Source: Winogradskya consettensis (GTDB taxonomy: Bacteria; Actinomycetota; Actinomycetes; Mycobacteriales; Micromonosporaceae). From it: a DNA stretch of 64,000 nucleotides. The notes under the pieces were generated by a model that saw only the letters and a list, made by a program, of their open reading frames with translations, had not been told where the DNA came from and did no database searches. The DNA lies in the NCBI RefSeq assembly GCF_018332715.1, contig NZ_BOQP01000021.1, positions 124,001-188,000 on the forward strand. The letters run 5' to 3'. The position numbers and the translations under genes were made by a program. The number at the start of each line of letters is the position of its first letter. Within the stretch, counting starts at the first letter, position 1. Shown one piece after another: positions 51,507 to 60,099 of the stretch.

Positions 51507-53618
51507 TTAGCGGCCGGCTCGCACCCGGCTGAGAAGCCAGATGAAGTACGGCGCTCCGATCAGGGCGGTCACGAGTCCGGCGGCAATCTGTGAGGGAGCG
51601 ATGACCGTACGCCCCACAGTGTCCGCAACGGTGACCAGTAACGCCCCCAGCGCGACCGACACGGGCACCGACCGGGCGTGCCGGGCACCGACCAGCGCGC
51701 GGGCCGCGTGCGGTGCGACGAGGCCGACGAAGGCCAGTGCCCCCACCGCGCAGGCCGCGGCCGCGGTGAGGACCGCCGCCAGGGTCAGGAAGCCGAGCCG
51801 GGCCCGGTTGAGCGGTACGCCCAGCACCCGCGGCACGTCCTCGTCCAGCGAGACCAGGTCGAGGGTCCGCGCGCCGGCGAGCGCGAGCGGCAGCCCGACG
51901 GCGAGCATGATCGCGGCGGGGACGACCTGGCTCAGGGTCCGGCCGTAGGTCGAGCCGGCGAGCCAGGTCAGGGCGACGCCGACGTTCCACGGTGAGACGA
52001 CCACGACCAGCAGCGTCGTGATCGCGGACGCGGCCGTGCTGACGCCGATGCCGATCAGGACGAGCCGGTCGGAGGACAGCCCCCGGTGGGACGCGAGCCG
52101 GTAGACGAGCGCGAAGGTGGCCAGGGCGGCGAGGGTCGCCGCGCCCATCACCGGCCAGACGCCGACGCCGGGGACGAGCAGCACCATCGCGACCGCGCCG
52201 ACGCTCGCGCCGGGGGTGATGCCGAGCAGGCCCGGTTCGGCGAGGGGGTTGCGGCAGACGGCCTGGACGACGGAGCCGGCCAGGGCGAGGGCGGCGCCGC
52301 CGAGCAGGGCGACGAGCACGCGGGGCCAGCGCTGGTCGAGGACGAAGGAGACCTCACGGCCCGCGGTGCCCCGCCACCAGTTGGCGACGTCGCCGAGCAG
52401 GACGAGACGGTCGCCGAGCAGCAGCGCGGCGAGGAACGCGGTCACCAGGGCGACACCGAGCACGACGCCGACGACGGTGACGAAGCCGCGGGAACGGGCG
52501 GTGCCGTGGGTGCCGGTCGACGAGGTCGCGGGTCCGCTGTCGCGCAGGCGCCGGGCGAGCCAGACCAGCAGGACCGCGCCGGCGAGCGAGGTGACCACGC
52601 CGGTGGGGACGGAGATCGCGGTGGCCGCGGGCAGGACGAGACGCAGCAGCACGTCGGCGGTGACGATGACGAGGGCGCCGACCACGCCCGCGAACGGCAG
52701 GAGCAGGAGGTGCCGGCTCAGGCCGGGGACGCGGCGGGCGACGAGCCGGGCGATGACCGGGCCGCAGAGCCCGACGAAGCCGATCGGTCCGGTGACGGTC
52801 ACGGCGGTGGCGGCCAGCAGGACCGCGAGCAGGATCGAGAGGACCCGGGTACGCCGGACGTCGACACCGAGCACCCGTGCGGAGTCGTCGCCGAGGCCGA
52901 GCACGTCGAGGCGGTGCGCGAGCAGCAGGGCGCCGAGCACGCCAAACGCGACCAGGGGCGCGGCGAACGTGACCTGGCTGGTGCCGGACTGCACCGTGGT
53001 GCCGCTGCCCCACGCGTACAGGCCGGTGGTGTTCTGCTGGAAGAGCATGAGCAGCACGACGGCGAGCGAGTTGAGCGCGAGGGCCACCGCGGAACCCGCG
53101 AGCACGACCCGGGCCGGTCCGGCCGCGCCGCCCCGGGCGACGAGCAGGACCAGACCCGATGCCGCGAGCCCGCCGAGGAAGGCGACCAGACCGTTGACCA
53201 GGAAGGGCAGGGCGATTCCGTACGCGGCCACGGCGACCACCGACACGTAGGCACCCGCGTTCACGGCGAGGGTGTCCGGCGACGCCAGCGGGTTGCGTGC
53301 CACGGATTGCAGGGTGGCGCCCGCGACGCCGATGGCCAGCCCGACGAGCAGGGCGGCGAGCAGCCGGGGCACGCGGCTGGCGACCAGCACCGCGACGGTC
53401 TGTTCCCGGCCGTCCCCGGAGGAGCCGGGCACGAGCGCGCGGAGCAGCTCGGCGACGCTCAGGTCGGCGGTGCCCTGGGTGAGGTGCACCGCGGCGAGCA
53501 CGAGCAGCAGGGCCAGGGCGATCGCAAATGCGGCGATCACCCGCGGGGCGCCCCGGCGGGGAGTGGTCCCCGCCGGGGTGACGGCCACGTCAGCGGCCGT
53601 GTCGGTGGTGCCGGACAT
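51507..53618 (-). CDS. Fused double FecCD-type siderophore permease
   Basis: At 703 residues this is twice the normal FecCD length, with two full ten-helix halves joined head to tail as in FhuB. Each half carries the coupling-loop region: RNPLASPDTLAVNAGAYV in the first and CRNPLAEPGLLGITPGASVG in the second, and each ends with GPIGFVGLCGPVIARL or GALAFVGLVAPHAARAL. The start ATG 53618 is 5 bases after the substrate-binding protein stop. An upstream in-frame start (53906) lies in that gene and is false. It makes a one-protein channel for an iron-siderophore complex. Confidence 0.93.
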   Translation of the reverse strand: MSGTTDTAADVAVTPAGTTPRRGAPRVIAAFAIALALLLVLAAVHLTQGTADLSVAELLRALVPGSSGDGREQTVAVLVASRVPRLLAALLVGLAIGVAGATLQSVARNPLASPDTLAVNAGAYVSVVAVAAYGIALPFLVNGLVAFLGGLAASGLVLLVARGGAAGPARVVLAGSAVALALNSLAVVLLMLFQQNTTGLYAWGSGTTVQSGTSQVTFAAPLVAFGVLGALLLAHRLDVLGLGDDSARVLGVDVRRTRVLSILLAVLLAATAVTVTGPIGFVGLCGPVIARLVARRVPGLSRHLLLLPFAGVVGALVIVTADVLLRLVLPAATAISVPTGVVTSLAGAVLLVWLARRLRDSGPATSSTGTHGTARSRGFVTVVGVVLGVALVTAFLAALLLGDRLVLLGDVANWWRGTAGREVSFVLDQRWPRVLVALLGGAALALAGSVVQAVCRNPLAEPGLLGITPGASVGAVAMVLLVPGVGVWPVMGAATLAALATFALVYRLASHRGLSSDRLVLIGIGVSTAASAITTLLVVVVSPWNVGVALTWLAGSTYGRTLSQVVPAAIMLAVGLPLALAGARTLDLVSLDEDVPRVLGVPLNRARLGFLTLAAVLTAAAACAVGALAFVGLVAPHAARALVGARHARSVPVSVALGALLVTVADTVGRTVIAPSQIAAGLVTALIGAPYFIWLLSRVRAGR

Positions 53619-53623
53619 CGGTG

Positions 53624-54631
53624 TCAGGCGCCGGGGAAGGCCGCGACGAGCGCGTCGATGTAGGCGTTGGCGGACGGCACGCTGCCGAACATCCAGATGC
53701 CGTCGGGGAGCTTGCTGAGGTGGCCGCCCTTGACGAAGCCGAGCTGCTTCCACACCGCGTTGCCGGTCAGCGCCTTGGTGAACTCGCCGCCGCCGTCGGT
53801 CTCGTTGGCGACGTACACGAACGTACTGTCCGCATTGGTGATCTTGGTCAGGCCCTCGATGTCGGTCTGCGCCAGGCCGTAGTCCTTGTCGCCGCCCTCG
53901 GTCCACTGGTTGGTGAGGCCGAGCTCCTTGCCGAGACCGCCGAAGAACGAGCCCGGGGTGTACATGCGGATCGCGACGGTGCCCGAGTCGATCCAGCCGT
54001 CGGACATGGTGAACGGCGCCCCGGTCCTGCCGGCCTTGGCGAGCGCGTCCTTACCGGCGGCGACCTTCGCGTCGAAGCCCGCGAGGACCTCGGTCGCCTT
54101 GGCGGACGTGCCGGTCGCCTGGGCGAGCGTGGTCAGCGTCTTGCGCATGTAGCCGATCGGGTCGGTGCCGTCGGAGCCCTTCAGCGTGATCACCGGCGCG
54201 GTCTTGGTGATCTGCTCGATCACGGTCGCGGGCAGGTCCGTCGTGGCGACCACGAGGTCCGGCTTGAGCGCGACGATGGCGTCGAGGCTGGGCTCGCCGC
54301 GGGTGCCGACATCGGGCGTCGCGGCGTCGACCGGCGCCACGGTGTCGTAGATGTTGTAGTTCTTGACGTCGGCGACACCGACCGGCTTCACGCCGAGCGC
54401 GACCAGGCTCTCGGTCAGGCCCCACTCGAGGGAGACGACGGCCTCGGCGGGCGCGTCGAGGTGCACGGGGCCGCGCTCGTCGGTCAGGTCGACCGGTCCG
54501 GTGGCGGCGGACGCGCTGGGGGTGCCCGCGTCGTCGGCGTCCTCGGTGGTGCCGCAGGCCGTGAGGGCCAGGGCTGCCACCACGGCGGTGGCCGCTGCGG
54601 CCAGAGTCCGGCGGAAGGGGGGCGTACGCAT
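53624..54631 (-). CDS. Siderophore-binding lipoprotein of ABC importer
   Basis: The 335-residue protein starts at ATG 54631 (AAGGAA upstream) with a lipoprotein signal, TAVVAALALTACG (Cys 26). The body is a FepB/FhuD-type helical-backbone binding protein: EAVVSLEWGLTESLVALGVKP near the N-terminus, DAIVALKPDLVVATTDLP and TKTAPVITL around the usual KPDLI motif. It captures an iron-siderophore outside the membrane and delivers it to the fused permease 5 bases downstream. The upstream ATPase gene and the iron box make iron regulation likely. Confidence 0.93.
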   Translation of the reverse strand: MRTPPFRRTLAAAATAVVAALALTACGTTEDADDAGTPSASAATGPVDLTDERGPVHLDAPAEAVVSLEWGLTESLVALGVKPVGVADVKNYNIYDTVAPVDAATPDVGTRGEPSLDAIVALKPDLVVATTDLPATVIEQITKTAPVITLKGSDGTDPIGYMRKTLTTLAQATGTSAKATEVLAGFDAKVAAGKDALAKAGRTGAPFTMSDGWIDSGTVAIRMYTPGSFFGGLGKELGLTNQWTEGGDKDYGLAQTDIEGLTKITNADSTFVYVANETDGGGEFTKALTGNAVWKQLGFVKGGHLSKLPDGIWMFGSVPSANAYIDALVAAFPGA

Positions 54632-54641
54632 AGAGAATTCC

Positions 54642-55472
54642 TTAAAGGGTGGCGGACATGCGGGTGGAATGGCGGCCGACCGGTTCGGTACGGACGCGCC
54701 CCCGGTCGTCGACCCGCACATCGATGCGCAGGCCGTAGACCTCGGTGAGAAGTTCGGAGGTGAGCACGTCGGCGGGGCGGCCGGTGGCCCGCACGACGCC
54801 GTTCTGCAGCAGCACGACATGATCGGCGACGGCGGCGGCCTGGTCGAGGTCGTGCAGCACGACACCGACCGCGGCACCGTGCTCGTCGGCCAGGTCCCGC
54901 ACGATGTCGAGGGTCTCGACCTGGTAGCGCAGGTCGAGATAGGTGGTCGGCTCGTCCAGCAGCACGACGCCGGTGTCCTGCGCGAGACAGGTGGCGAGCC
55001 AGACACGCTGCAGCTCGCCGCCGGACAGCTCGTCGACCGGGCGCTCGGCCATCGCCGCCACCCCGGTCAGGTGCATGGCCTTGTCCACCGCGGCGGGGCC
55101 GCCGGGATCGCCGGCGCCGAACCGCCCCCGGTAGGGGTGCCGGCCGTAGGCGACGACCTCTCTCACGCGTACGCCACCCGGGGTGGGCCGCGACTGGGTG
55201 AGCAGGGTGACCCGCCGGGCGAATTCCTTGGGGTGCAGGGCGTGCGCGTCGCCGGACTGCTCCCCGCCGAGCGTGACCGAACCGCTCTTCGGGGTGTGCA
55301 GCCGCGCGAGCGCACGCAGCAATGTCGACTTGCCGGAGCCGTTCGGCCCGACCAGGGCCACGACTTCGCCGGCACGCAGCTCGATGGCGGCGTCCCGGAC
55401 GACCGTGCGGCCGTCGTACGCGAGCGTGAGACCGCCGCCCGAGAGCGCAACGGTCTCCGGAGAGGCTGTCAT
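54642..55472 (-). CDS. Siderophore importer ATPase (FepC-like)
   Basis: The 276-residue ATPase has Walker A GPNGSGKSTLL (about 41-51), Q-loop LLTQSRPTPGG, signature LSGGELQRVWLA, Walker B VVLLDEPTTYLDLRYQ and switch VVLHDLDQA. The DEPTTYLDL wording is typical of iron-siderophore transporters. It is the first gene of the three-gene operon (ATPase, binding protein, fused permease). The ATG is one base from the IdeR box, with no Shine-Dalgarno, so the mRNA is probably leaderless. Confidence 0.95.
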   Translation of the reverse strand: MTASPETVALSGGGLTLAYDGRTVVRDAAIELRAGEVVALVGPNGSGKSTLLRALARLHTPKSGSVTLGGEQSGDAHALHPKEFARRVTLLTQSRPTPGGVRVREVVAYGRHPYRGRFGAGDPGGPAAVDKAMHLTGVAAMAERPVDELSGGELQRVWLATCLAQDTGVVLLDEPTTYLDLRYQVETLDIVRDLADEHGAAVGVVLHDLDQAAAVADHVVLLQNGVVRATGRPADVLTSELLTEVYGLRIDVRVDDRGRVRTEPVGRHSTRMSATL

Positions 55473-55491
55473 GCAGGTTAGGCTAACCTAA
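55473..55491 (-). promoter_or_regulatory. IdeR/DtxR iron box
   Basis: The core AGGTTAG (55475-55481), G, CTAACCT (55483-55489) is a perfect 7-bp-arm palindrome matching the iron-box consensus TTAGGTTAGSCTAACCTAA except at two outer bases. It touches the ATPase start codon, so iron-loaded IdeR would block both the promoter and the start. Confidence 0.92.
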
Positions 55492-55555
55492 TACCGAGAC
55501 AGCCGTTCAGGGGGTCAGGGTTCCCTTCACAGGTTTGACCGGAAACAATGCCGCC

Positions 55556-56368
55556 ATGGCGGACATCGACCGGTCACCCGAGCCCACAGTCATCGGCTCG
55601 GGCCCCAGCCCCATGACGGTGCTGCTCCACACGCCGCCGGCCGTGGTGCCGATCAGCTTCGCGCTCAGCCTGGCCGCGCAGAACAGCGCGTGGGGTGGCT
55701 TCTTCCAGGCGACCGCCGTCGTGGCGCTCTTCCTCAGCACACCCGCGGCCGTCCACCGGATCTTCACGGCACTCAGCCCCCGCCGGGCTGACGATGCCGC
55801 AGGCGGGACGCTGACCGGGACGTTCGAGCGCCGCCGCTACGCCGAGGCCCTCACCGCCGCCGGGCGGCTCGACGCCGCGGTCCCGCTGCTGACCGAGATG
55901 CACGACGAGGGCTGGCCGGCGGTCGACCTGACCGAGGTACGCCGGACCAGTGCCCAGGCCCTGACGGTGCTCGCCGAGCGGCTGCGCATCCACGAGGCGA
56001 TGGGCCGGCGCCTCGCCGAGGTCACCGACGAGCAGCGCAGCCCCGACGTCACGGCCGCCAACAGGGACCGGCTGGCCCGGGCCGCCGATGAGCTGCGTAA
56101 CGCGCGGGCGGCGTACCAGGCGGTGCTCGACGAGCCGATCACCTATCTGCGGGAGCTGGCCGGCCAGGCCGAGCTCGCGATCGCGCACTGGGACCAGATC
56201 CGCCGCGGGGCCGACAGCGAGAGCCGCGTACGCCGCATCCTGCGCGACGCCCGCGCGGCCATCGACAACGCCGGCACTCCCACCACGGACCCGGACGCCG
56301 AGGTGCTGCCGACCCTGCGGGCGGTCAACGAGCTCGTCGAGAAGCACGGCCCCGAGCTCTACCGTTAG
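55556..56368 (+). CDS. Hypothetical membrane-associated helical protein
   Basis: The 270-residue protein starts at ATG 55556 (TTG 55535 is possible and has AGG nearby). The N-terminus has two short hydrophobic segments (VPISFALSLAAQNSA and GFFQATAVVALFLSTPAAVHRI), then a long alpha-helical region rich in Arg, Glu and Ala (RRYAEALTAAGRLDAAVPLL, AERLRIHEAMGRRLAEV, RARAAYQAVL-type) likely to form coiled coils or a helical-repeat rod. I do not recognise the family. It is divergent from the siderophore operon but shows no second iron box, and it converges on the VOC gene with a 4-base overlap. Confidence 0.65.
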   Translation: MADIDRSPEPTVIGSGPSPMTVLLHTPPAVVPISFALSLAAQNSAWGGFFQATAVVALFLSTPAAVHRIFTALSPRRADDAAGGTLTGTFERRRYAEALTAAGRLDAAVPLLTEMHDEGWPAVDLTEVRRTSAQALTVLAERLRIHEAMGRRLAEVTDEQRSPDVTAANRDRLARAADELRNARAAYQAVLDEPITYLRELAGQAELAIAHWDQIRRGADSESRVRRILRDARAAIDNAGTPTTDPDAEVLPTLRAVNELVEKHGPELYR

Positions 56369-57093
56369 TCCGTCCACACCAGACAGAACGGCTTCCCGGC
56401 GGGATCGGCGAAGACCCGCCAGTCATCGCCCTCGCCGTCCAGCCGGGTGGCGCCGGCTGCCAGCGCGGCCCGTTCCGCCGCGTCCACGTCCTGCACGTGC
56501 ACGTCGAGGTGGATCTGCTGCGGGTACGCCGGGTCGGGCCAGCGCGGCGCGGAGTAGTTCTCGACCTGCTGGAACATCACGGGCTGCGAGCCGTACTCGC
56601 CGATCATGGCCATCCCGTCCGCCTCGTAGGTCACCGGCTTGCCGAGCAGCTCCGCGTAGAACTGGCTGAGCAGCTTCGCGTCGGGGCAGTCGAGCATGAC
56701 GTCCCCCAGCGTCGTCGCCGGATCGCCGGGGTTGAGGCACAGGTCGAACGGGTGCCCGGCCGGGTCGGCGAGCGTGTGCCACTTCTCGTTACGGCGCAGC
56801 ACGGTGGCGCCGAGCTCCTGGGCCCGCGCGGCCGCGGCGTCGATGTCCGGCACCCGGAAGTCGAGGTGCGCCTGCTGGGGATGCTCCTGCCCCGGCCACG
56901 TCGGTGCCACATGGTCGGGGGCCAGCTGCAGCCCGATCCGCCAGCCGTCCTCGCTGAGCAGCGTGATCCAGTCGTCCCCGTCGTCGTAGGGGAGCGGCTT
57001 CCACCCCGCGAGCTGCTCGTAGAAGGTGGCCAGGCGAAAGATGTCCGGGGCGTCCAGCGCGACGGCCCGCAGGGTACCGATCTCAGAGGTCAT
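56365..57093 (-). CDS. Two-domain VOC (glyoxalase-like) protein
   Basis: The 242-residue protein has two vicinal-oxygen-chelate modules. The first runs from LRAVALDAPDIFRLATFYEQLAGW to ADPAGHPFDLCLNP; the second starts VMLDCPDAKLLSQFYAELLGKPV and ends FADPAGKPFCLVW. Each half has the paired beta-alpha-beta-beta-beta pattern and PAGxPF turn, with HLDFRVPDIDAA and HLDVHVQDVDAA offering His ligands. Relatives bind metals, act as glyoxalases or antibiotic-binding proteins. The start ATG 57093 excludes an out-of-fold N-terminal frame up to 57210. Confidence 0.87.
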   Translation of the reverse strand: MTSEIGTLRAVALDAPDIFRLATFYEQLAGWKPLPYDDGDDWITLLSEDGWRIGLQLAPDHVAPTWPGQEHPQQAHLDFRVPDIDAAAARAQELGATVLRRNEKWHTLADPAGHPFDLCLNPGDPATTLGDVMLDCPDAKLLSQFYAELLGKPVTYEADGMAMIGEYGSQPVMFQQVENYSAPRWPDPAYPQQIHLDVHVQDVDAAERAALAAGATRLDGEGDDWRVFADPAGKPFCLVWTD

Positions 57094-57121
57094 ACCGCCG
57101 ATCCTGCCCGCCCGGGGTCGT

Positions 57122-57700
57122 TCACGCCCGGATCGCCGCGACCGCCTCGTCGTAGAGTTCGAAGACCGACCGTTTGCCGCCCCCCGTGGTCCAGGCGTCG
57201 ACAGCCGCATTCAGACAGGCCAGGGCGCTGGTCACGATCGCCGCCGCACGGGGATCCCCGGCGCTGCCCGGGGGAACACCGAGCCGGCGCTCGACCTCCG
57301 GAACCAGCTGCCCGGTCCAGCGCAGCTGCTTCTCGACCTGCCGCGCCCGCAGCGACGGCGTCTCGTGGAACATCGCTGTGATCCTGGCGGCCCACTCGGG
57401 GGTGAACTCCATCTCCGTCGCGAGCACGTCCAGCGCGGCCCGCAGCGCCTCCCACGGCCCCTCGGAATCCGGTCGCCCCGCCAGGACCTCCTGCACGCGG
57501 ACCCCACGCTCGGCGATGTCCCCTAGCGCGATGTCCTCCTTGGACTCGAAGTAGCGGAACAGCGAGCGCCGGGAGACCTCGGCCTCGGCGGCGATCTGCT
57601 CCATCGTCGTCGCGTCGAAGCCCTGCTCCAAGAAGAGCCGCATGGCCGTGGCCGCGATGTCCACCTTGACGGCCTGCCGCGTGCGCTCCCTCAGCCCCAT
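57122..57700 (-). CDS. TetR-family regulator
   Basis: From ATG 57700 the protein has 192 residues, opening GLRERTRQAVKVDIAATAMRLFLEQGFDATTMEQIA in pieces, then EAEVSRRSLFRYFESKED, the TetR recognition helix. The C-terminal ligand domain is typical and helical. TATGAT lies 9 to 14 bases upstream as a good -10 element, pointing to a leaderless transcript at this start; in-frame ATGs at 57712 and 57745 are less natural. A 17-bp palindrome sits between it and the divergent SDR gene, the likely target. Confidence 0.9.
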   Translation of the reverse strand: MGLRERTRQAVKVDIAATAMRLFLEQGFDATTMEQIAAEAEVSRRSLFRYFESKEDIALGDIAERGVRVQEVLAGRPDSEGPWEALRAALDVLATEMEFTPEWAARITAMFHETPSLRARQVEKQLRWTGQLVPEVERRLGVPPGSAGDPRAAAIVTSALACLNAAVDAWTTGGGKRSVFELYDEAVAAIRA

Positions 57701-57728
57701 GATGCCGATCATAGCGGGTGGTGCCGGT

Positions 57729-57745
57729 ATGGCACTCAGTGCCAT
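57729..57745. promoter_or_regulatory. TetR operator between divergent TetR and SDR genes
   Basis: ATGGCACT and AGTGCCAT flank a central C, a perfect 8-bp-arm palindrome. A third half-site, TTGGCAT, follows at 57747-57753. It lies between the two start codons, placed to control both genes. Confidence 0.75.
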
Positions 57746-57765
57746 TTTGGCATACAGTCACTTCC

Positions 57766-58545
57766 ATGACACCCGTGGACTATCGCAACCAGACCACCCT
57801 GATCACCGGCGCGAGCGCCGGCATCGGCCGCGAGTTCGCCCGCGCCCTCGCCCGCCGCGGCTCCGGCCTCGCCCTCGTCGCCCGCCGCCGGGGCCGGCTC
57901 GACACGCTCGCCGCCGAACTGGAAGTCCCGACGACCGTCATCCCGTTCGACCTCAGCGAGCCCGCCGCCGGGGAGCGCCTGGCCGCCGAGATCGCCGGCC
58001 GCGGGCTGAGTGTCACCAGCGTCATCAACAACGCGGGCTTCGGCTCGTACGGCAACTTCCATGAGCTCGATCCGGGCCGCCTGCGCGACGAGATCGCCGT
58101 CAACGTCGCCGCGGTCGCCGACATCACCCGGGCGTTCCTGCCGACGCTGCGTGCCGCGGGCACGGGGGTGCTGGTCAACATCGCGAGCCTGGGGTCGTAC
58201 CAGGCAGGTCCGCACATGGCCCAGTACGCGGCGACCAAGGCGTTCGTGCTGAGCCTGACCGAGGCGGTGTGGCAGGAGAGCATCGGCACCGGGTTGCGGG
58301 TGCTCAGCCTCGCACCCGGCCTGACCCGCACGGAGTTCTTCGACGTGGTCGGCAACGACTCCATGACCCGCTTCGGGCGATTCCAGACCCCCGAGCAGGT
58401 CGTGGCGTACGGGCTGAGCGTCCTCGACCGCCGCAACCCCCCGCCGAGCGTGATCTCCGGGCTGCCCAACCGCATCACGGCGAACGCGGGACGCCTGCTC
58501 ACCCGTCGCCGGATCGTGCTGATCGGTGGCGTCGCGGGCGGGTAG
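57766..58545 (+). CDS. Short-chain dehydrogenase/reductase
   Basis: A complete classical SDR of 259 residues: TLITGASAGIGREFARALA (TGxxxGIG cofactor loop, about 12-30), VINNAGFGSYG (NNAG), VNIASLGSYQAGPHMAQYAATKAF containing the Ser and YxxxK in pieces, and LAPGLTRTEFF after the active site. The basic residues after strand 2 (ARRRGRLD) favour NADPH. The ATG 57766 comes six bases after TACAGT, a likely -10 element, so translation is probably leaderless. Controlled by the divergent TetR protein; its stop codon lies in the operator of the next TetR gene. Confidence 0.93.
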   Translation: MTPVDYRNQTTLITGASAGIGREFARALARRGSGLALVARRRGRLDTLAAELEVPTTVIPFDLSEPAAGERLAAEIAGRGLSVTSVINNAGFGSYGNFHELDPGRLRDEIAVNVAAVADITRAFLPTLRAAGTGVLVNIASLGSYQAGPHMAQYAATKAFVLSLTEAVWQESIGTGLRVLSLAPGLTRTEFFDVVGNDSMTRFGRFQTPEQVVAYGLSVLDRRNPPPSVISGLPNRITANAGRLLTRRRIVLIGGVAGG

Positions 58546-58580
58546 ACAGTGTCTACGATGACCTGGTAGACACTGTCCAT
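58542..58580. promoter_or_regulatory. Double TetR operator around the second TetR start
   Basis: GTAGACAGTGTCTAC (58542-58556) is a perfect palindrome with 7-bp arms; GTAGACACTGTCCAT (58566-58580) is a second, weaker copy whose end overlaps the ATG at 58579. Centres are 24 bp apart. The SDR stop codon (58543-58545) lies inside the first copy. Confidence 0.8.
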
Positions 58581-59136
58581 GCCCGCCGACCTCCGCACCC
58601 GGCTCGTTGACGCCGGCGTTGCCCTGGTCGCCGAGGAGGGCACCGACGCGCTGTCGCTCCGCGAGATCGCCCGCCGCGCCGGTGTGTCGCACGGAGCCCC
58701 GCGACGCTACTTCCCCACCCACCGCGAGCTGCTGGCCGCCGTCGCCCGCGAGGGCTACGCCGACCTCACCGACCGGGTCTCCCGCCTGCCCGTCGTGGGC
58801 GACCCGGGCACGGATCTGCTCGCGCTGGCGCGGATGTATGTGGAGTTCGCACGGACCAATCGCGGGATGTTCGAGCTGATGTTCCGGCACGAGCTGCTCA
58901 GCGGGAACAAGGAGGGGCTCCGCGGGGTCAGCACGCCACTTTTCGGCGTACTGATGCAAAGGCTCGGAGCGCAACAATCCGACGCTGCCGTAAGGGCCGG
59001 GGCCTTCTGGGCCAACCTGCACGGCATCGCCCAGCTCTGGCTGTGGGACAGCCTCCAGATGGCCACCGGCAACGACGACCTGGAAGCGCTGCTGCGCCGG
59101 GCCGTGCAAGCGCACACAGGAGCGACACCGTGCTGA
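58579..59136 (+). CDS. TetR-family regulator (WHG-domain type)
   Basis: The 185-residue protein has an N-terminal TetR helix-turn-helix (LVDAGVALVAEEGTDALSLREI, RRAGVSHGAPRRYFPTHREL) and a C-terminal domain with FWANLHGIAQLWLWDSLQM, the pattern of the TetR_C WHG class. The start codon lies in a double operator, so it represses itself and the coupled acyltransferase gene. The 7-base overlap with the next gene indicates one transcript and shared control, and makes a lipid-related ligand plausible. Confidence 0.92.
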   Translation: MPADLRTRLVDAGVALVAEEGTDALSLREIARRAGVSHGAPRRYFPTHRELLAAVAREGYADLTDRVSRLPVVGDPGTDLLALARMYVEFARTNRGMFELMFRHELLSGNKEGLRGVSTPLFGVLMQRLGAQQSDAAVRAGAFWANLHGIAQLWLWDSLQMATGNDDLEALLRRAVQAHTGATPC

Positions 59137-59795
59137 TCCCCCACCTCGTCCGGGCGGCCCTCGTCCCGGTGTCCCGGCTGGCGTTCCGGCCGACGATCGA
59201 AGGCCTCGCCCATCTGCCGGTGGACGGCCCGGTCATCGTCGCGGCCAACCACATCTCCGCGCTGGACAGCTTCCTGATCCCGCTGGTCAGCCCGCGCCCG
59301 GTGTTCTTCCTGGCCAAGGAGGAATACTTCACCGGCAGCGGCCCGCTCGGCACCCTCACCCGCACCGCCATCAGCGGTCTCGGCGCGATCCCGGTCCCCC
59401 GCGGCGGTCACCGCGCCGCCCAGGCCGCCCTGGAGGCCTCCCTCGCGGTGCTCAAGGACGGCCGGGCGTTCGGCATCCACCCCGAGGGCACCCGTTCCCG
59501 CGACGGCAGGCTCTACCGCGGGCGCACCGGCGTGGCCTGGCTGGCCATGGCCTCCGGCGCGCCGGTCGTCCCCGCGGCCCTGATCGGCACCGACCGCGTC
59601 CACCCGGTCGGCACCCTCATCCCCCGCCCGGGCAAGGTCACCGTCCGCTTCGGCGAGCCCCTGCACTTCCCGCAGCCCGCGGGCAGCGCCGCGAAGGCCC
59701 GCCGCGAGGCCACCGACCAGATCATGGACGCCATCGCGGCCCTCTCCGGCCAGGACCGCGCGGACACCTACAACGAGGTCTCCTCCAGCGACTGA
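59130..59795 (+). CDS. Lysophospholipid (PlsC-type) acyltransferase
   Basis: The 221-residue protein begins at GTG 59130, overlapping the regulator stop (TGA 59134-59136). Motif I NHISALDS (HxxxxD), motif II around GAIPVPRGG, motif III HPEGTRSRDG and motif IV VVPAALIGTD are those of 1-acylglycerol-3-phosphate acyltransferases, which make phosphatidic acid from lysophosphatidate and acyl donors at the membrane. There is one weakly hydrophobic N-terminal segment. This is probably an accessory PlsC copy controlled by the TetR protein. Confidence 0.93.
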   Translation: MLIPHLVRAALVPVSRLAFRPTIEGLAHLPVDGPVIVAANHISALDSFLIPLVSPRPVFFLAKEEYFTGSGPLGTLTRTAISGLGAIPVPRGGHRAAQAALEASLAVLKDGRAFGIHPEGTRSRDGRLYRGRTGVAWLAMASGAPVVPAALIGTDRVHPVGTLIPRPGKVTVRFGEPLHFPQPAGSAAKARREATDQIMDAIAALSGQDRADTYNEVSSSD

Positions 59796-60076
59796 CCGAC
59801 ACCGAGGCGCACGGTGACCACCTCACCGACGTCGATCCCCTCAGCCTTGCGCACCCACGTCTTCAGGGGCACCACATATCGGCCGTCCTTGGGCCACAGC
59901 GACGTGGTCCACCGCGTATCCCCGATCTCGGCGTCGACCGGGATCATGCCCCACCCGTAGCTGACCTCCGCCGCGACCTCGGCGATCGCGGCACAGCCCT
60001 CCTCGGGCACGGTCACGAAATGCCACGGCGCCGGCCCCCGCCAGAACCACACCTCACCGGCGAACTCGAGCTCCAT
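59768..60076 (-). CDS. DUF1905 protein
   Basis: The 102-residue protein matches DUF1905: FAGEVWFWRGPAPWHFVTVPEE at the N-terminus, YGWGMIPVDAEIGDTRWTTSLWPKDG and YVVPLKTWVRKAEGIDVGEVVTV in pieces. Family members are small beta-barrel proteins without known function, sometimes fused to a bacteriocin-protection (YdeI) domain, which is absent here. The gene converges on the acyltransferase gene with a 28-base overlap, and starts at ATG 60076. Confidence 0.87.
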   Translation of the reverse strand: MELEFAGEVWFWRGPAPWHFVTVPEEGCAAIAEVAAEVSYGWGMIPVDAEIGDTRWTTSLWPKDGRYVVPLKTWVRKAEGIDVGEVVTVRLGVGQSLEETSL

Positions 60077-60099
60077 GCCGCCCCACGCTACCGGGCAGG

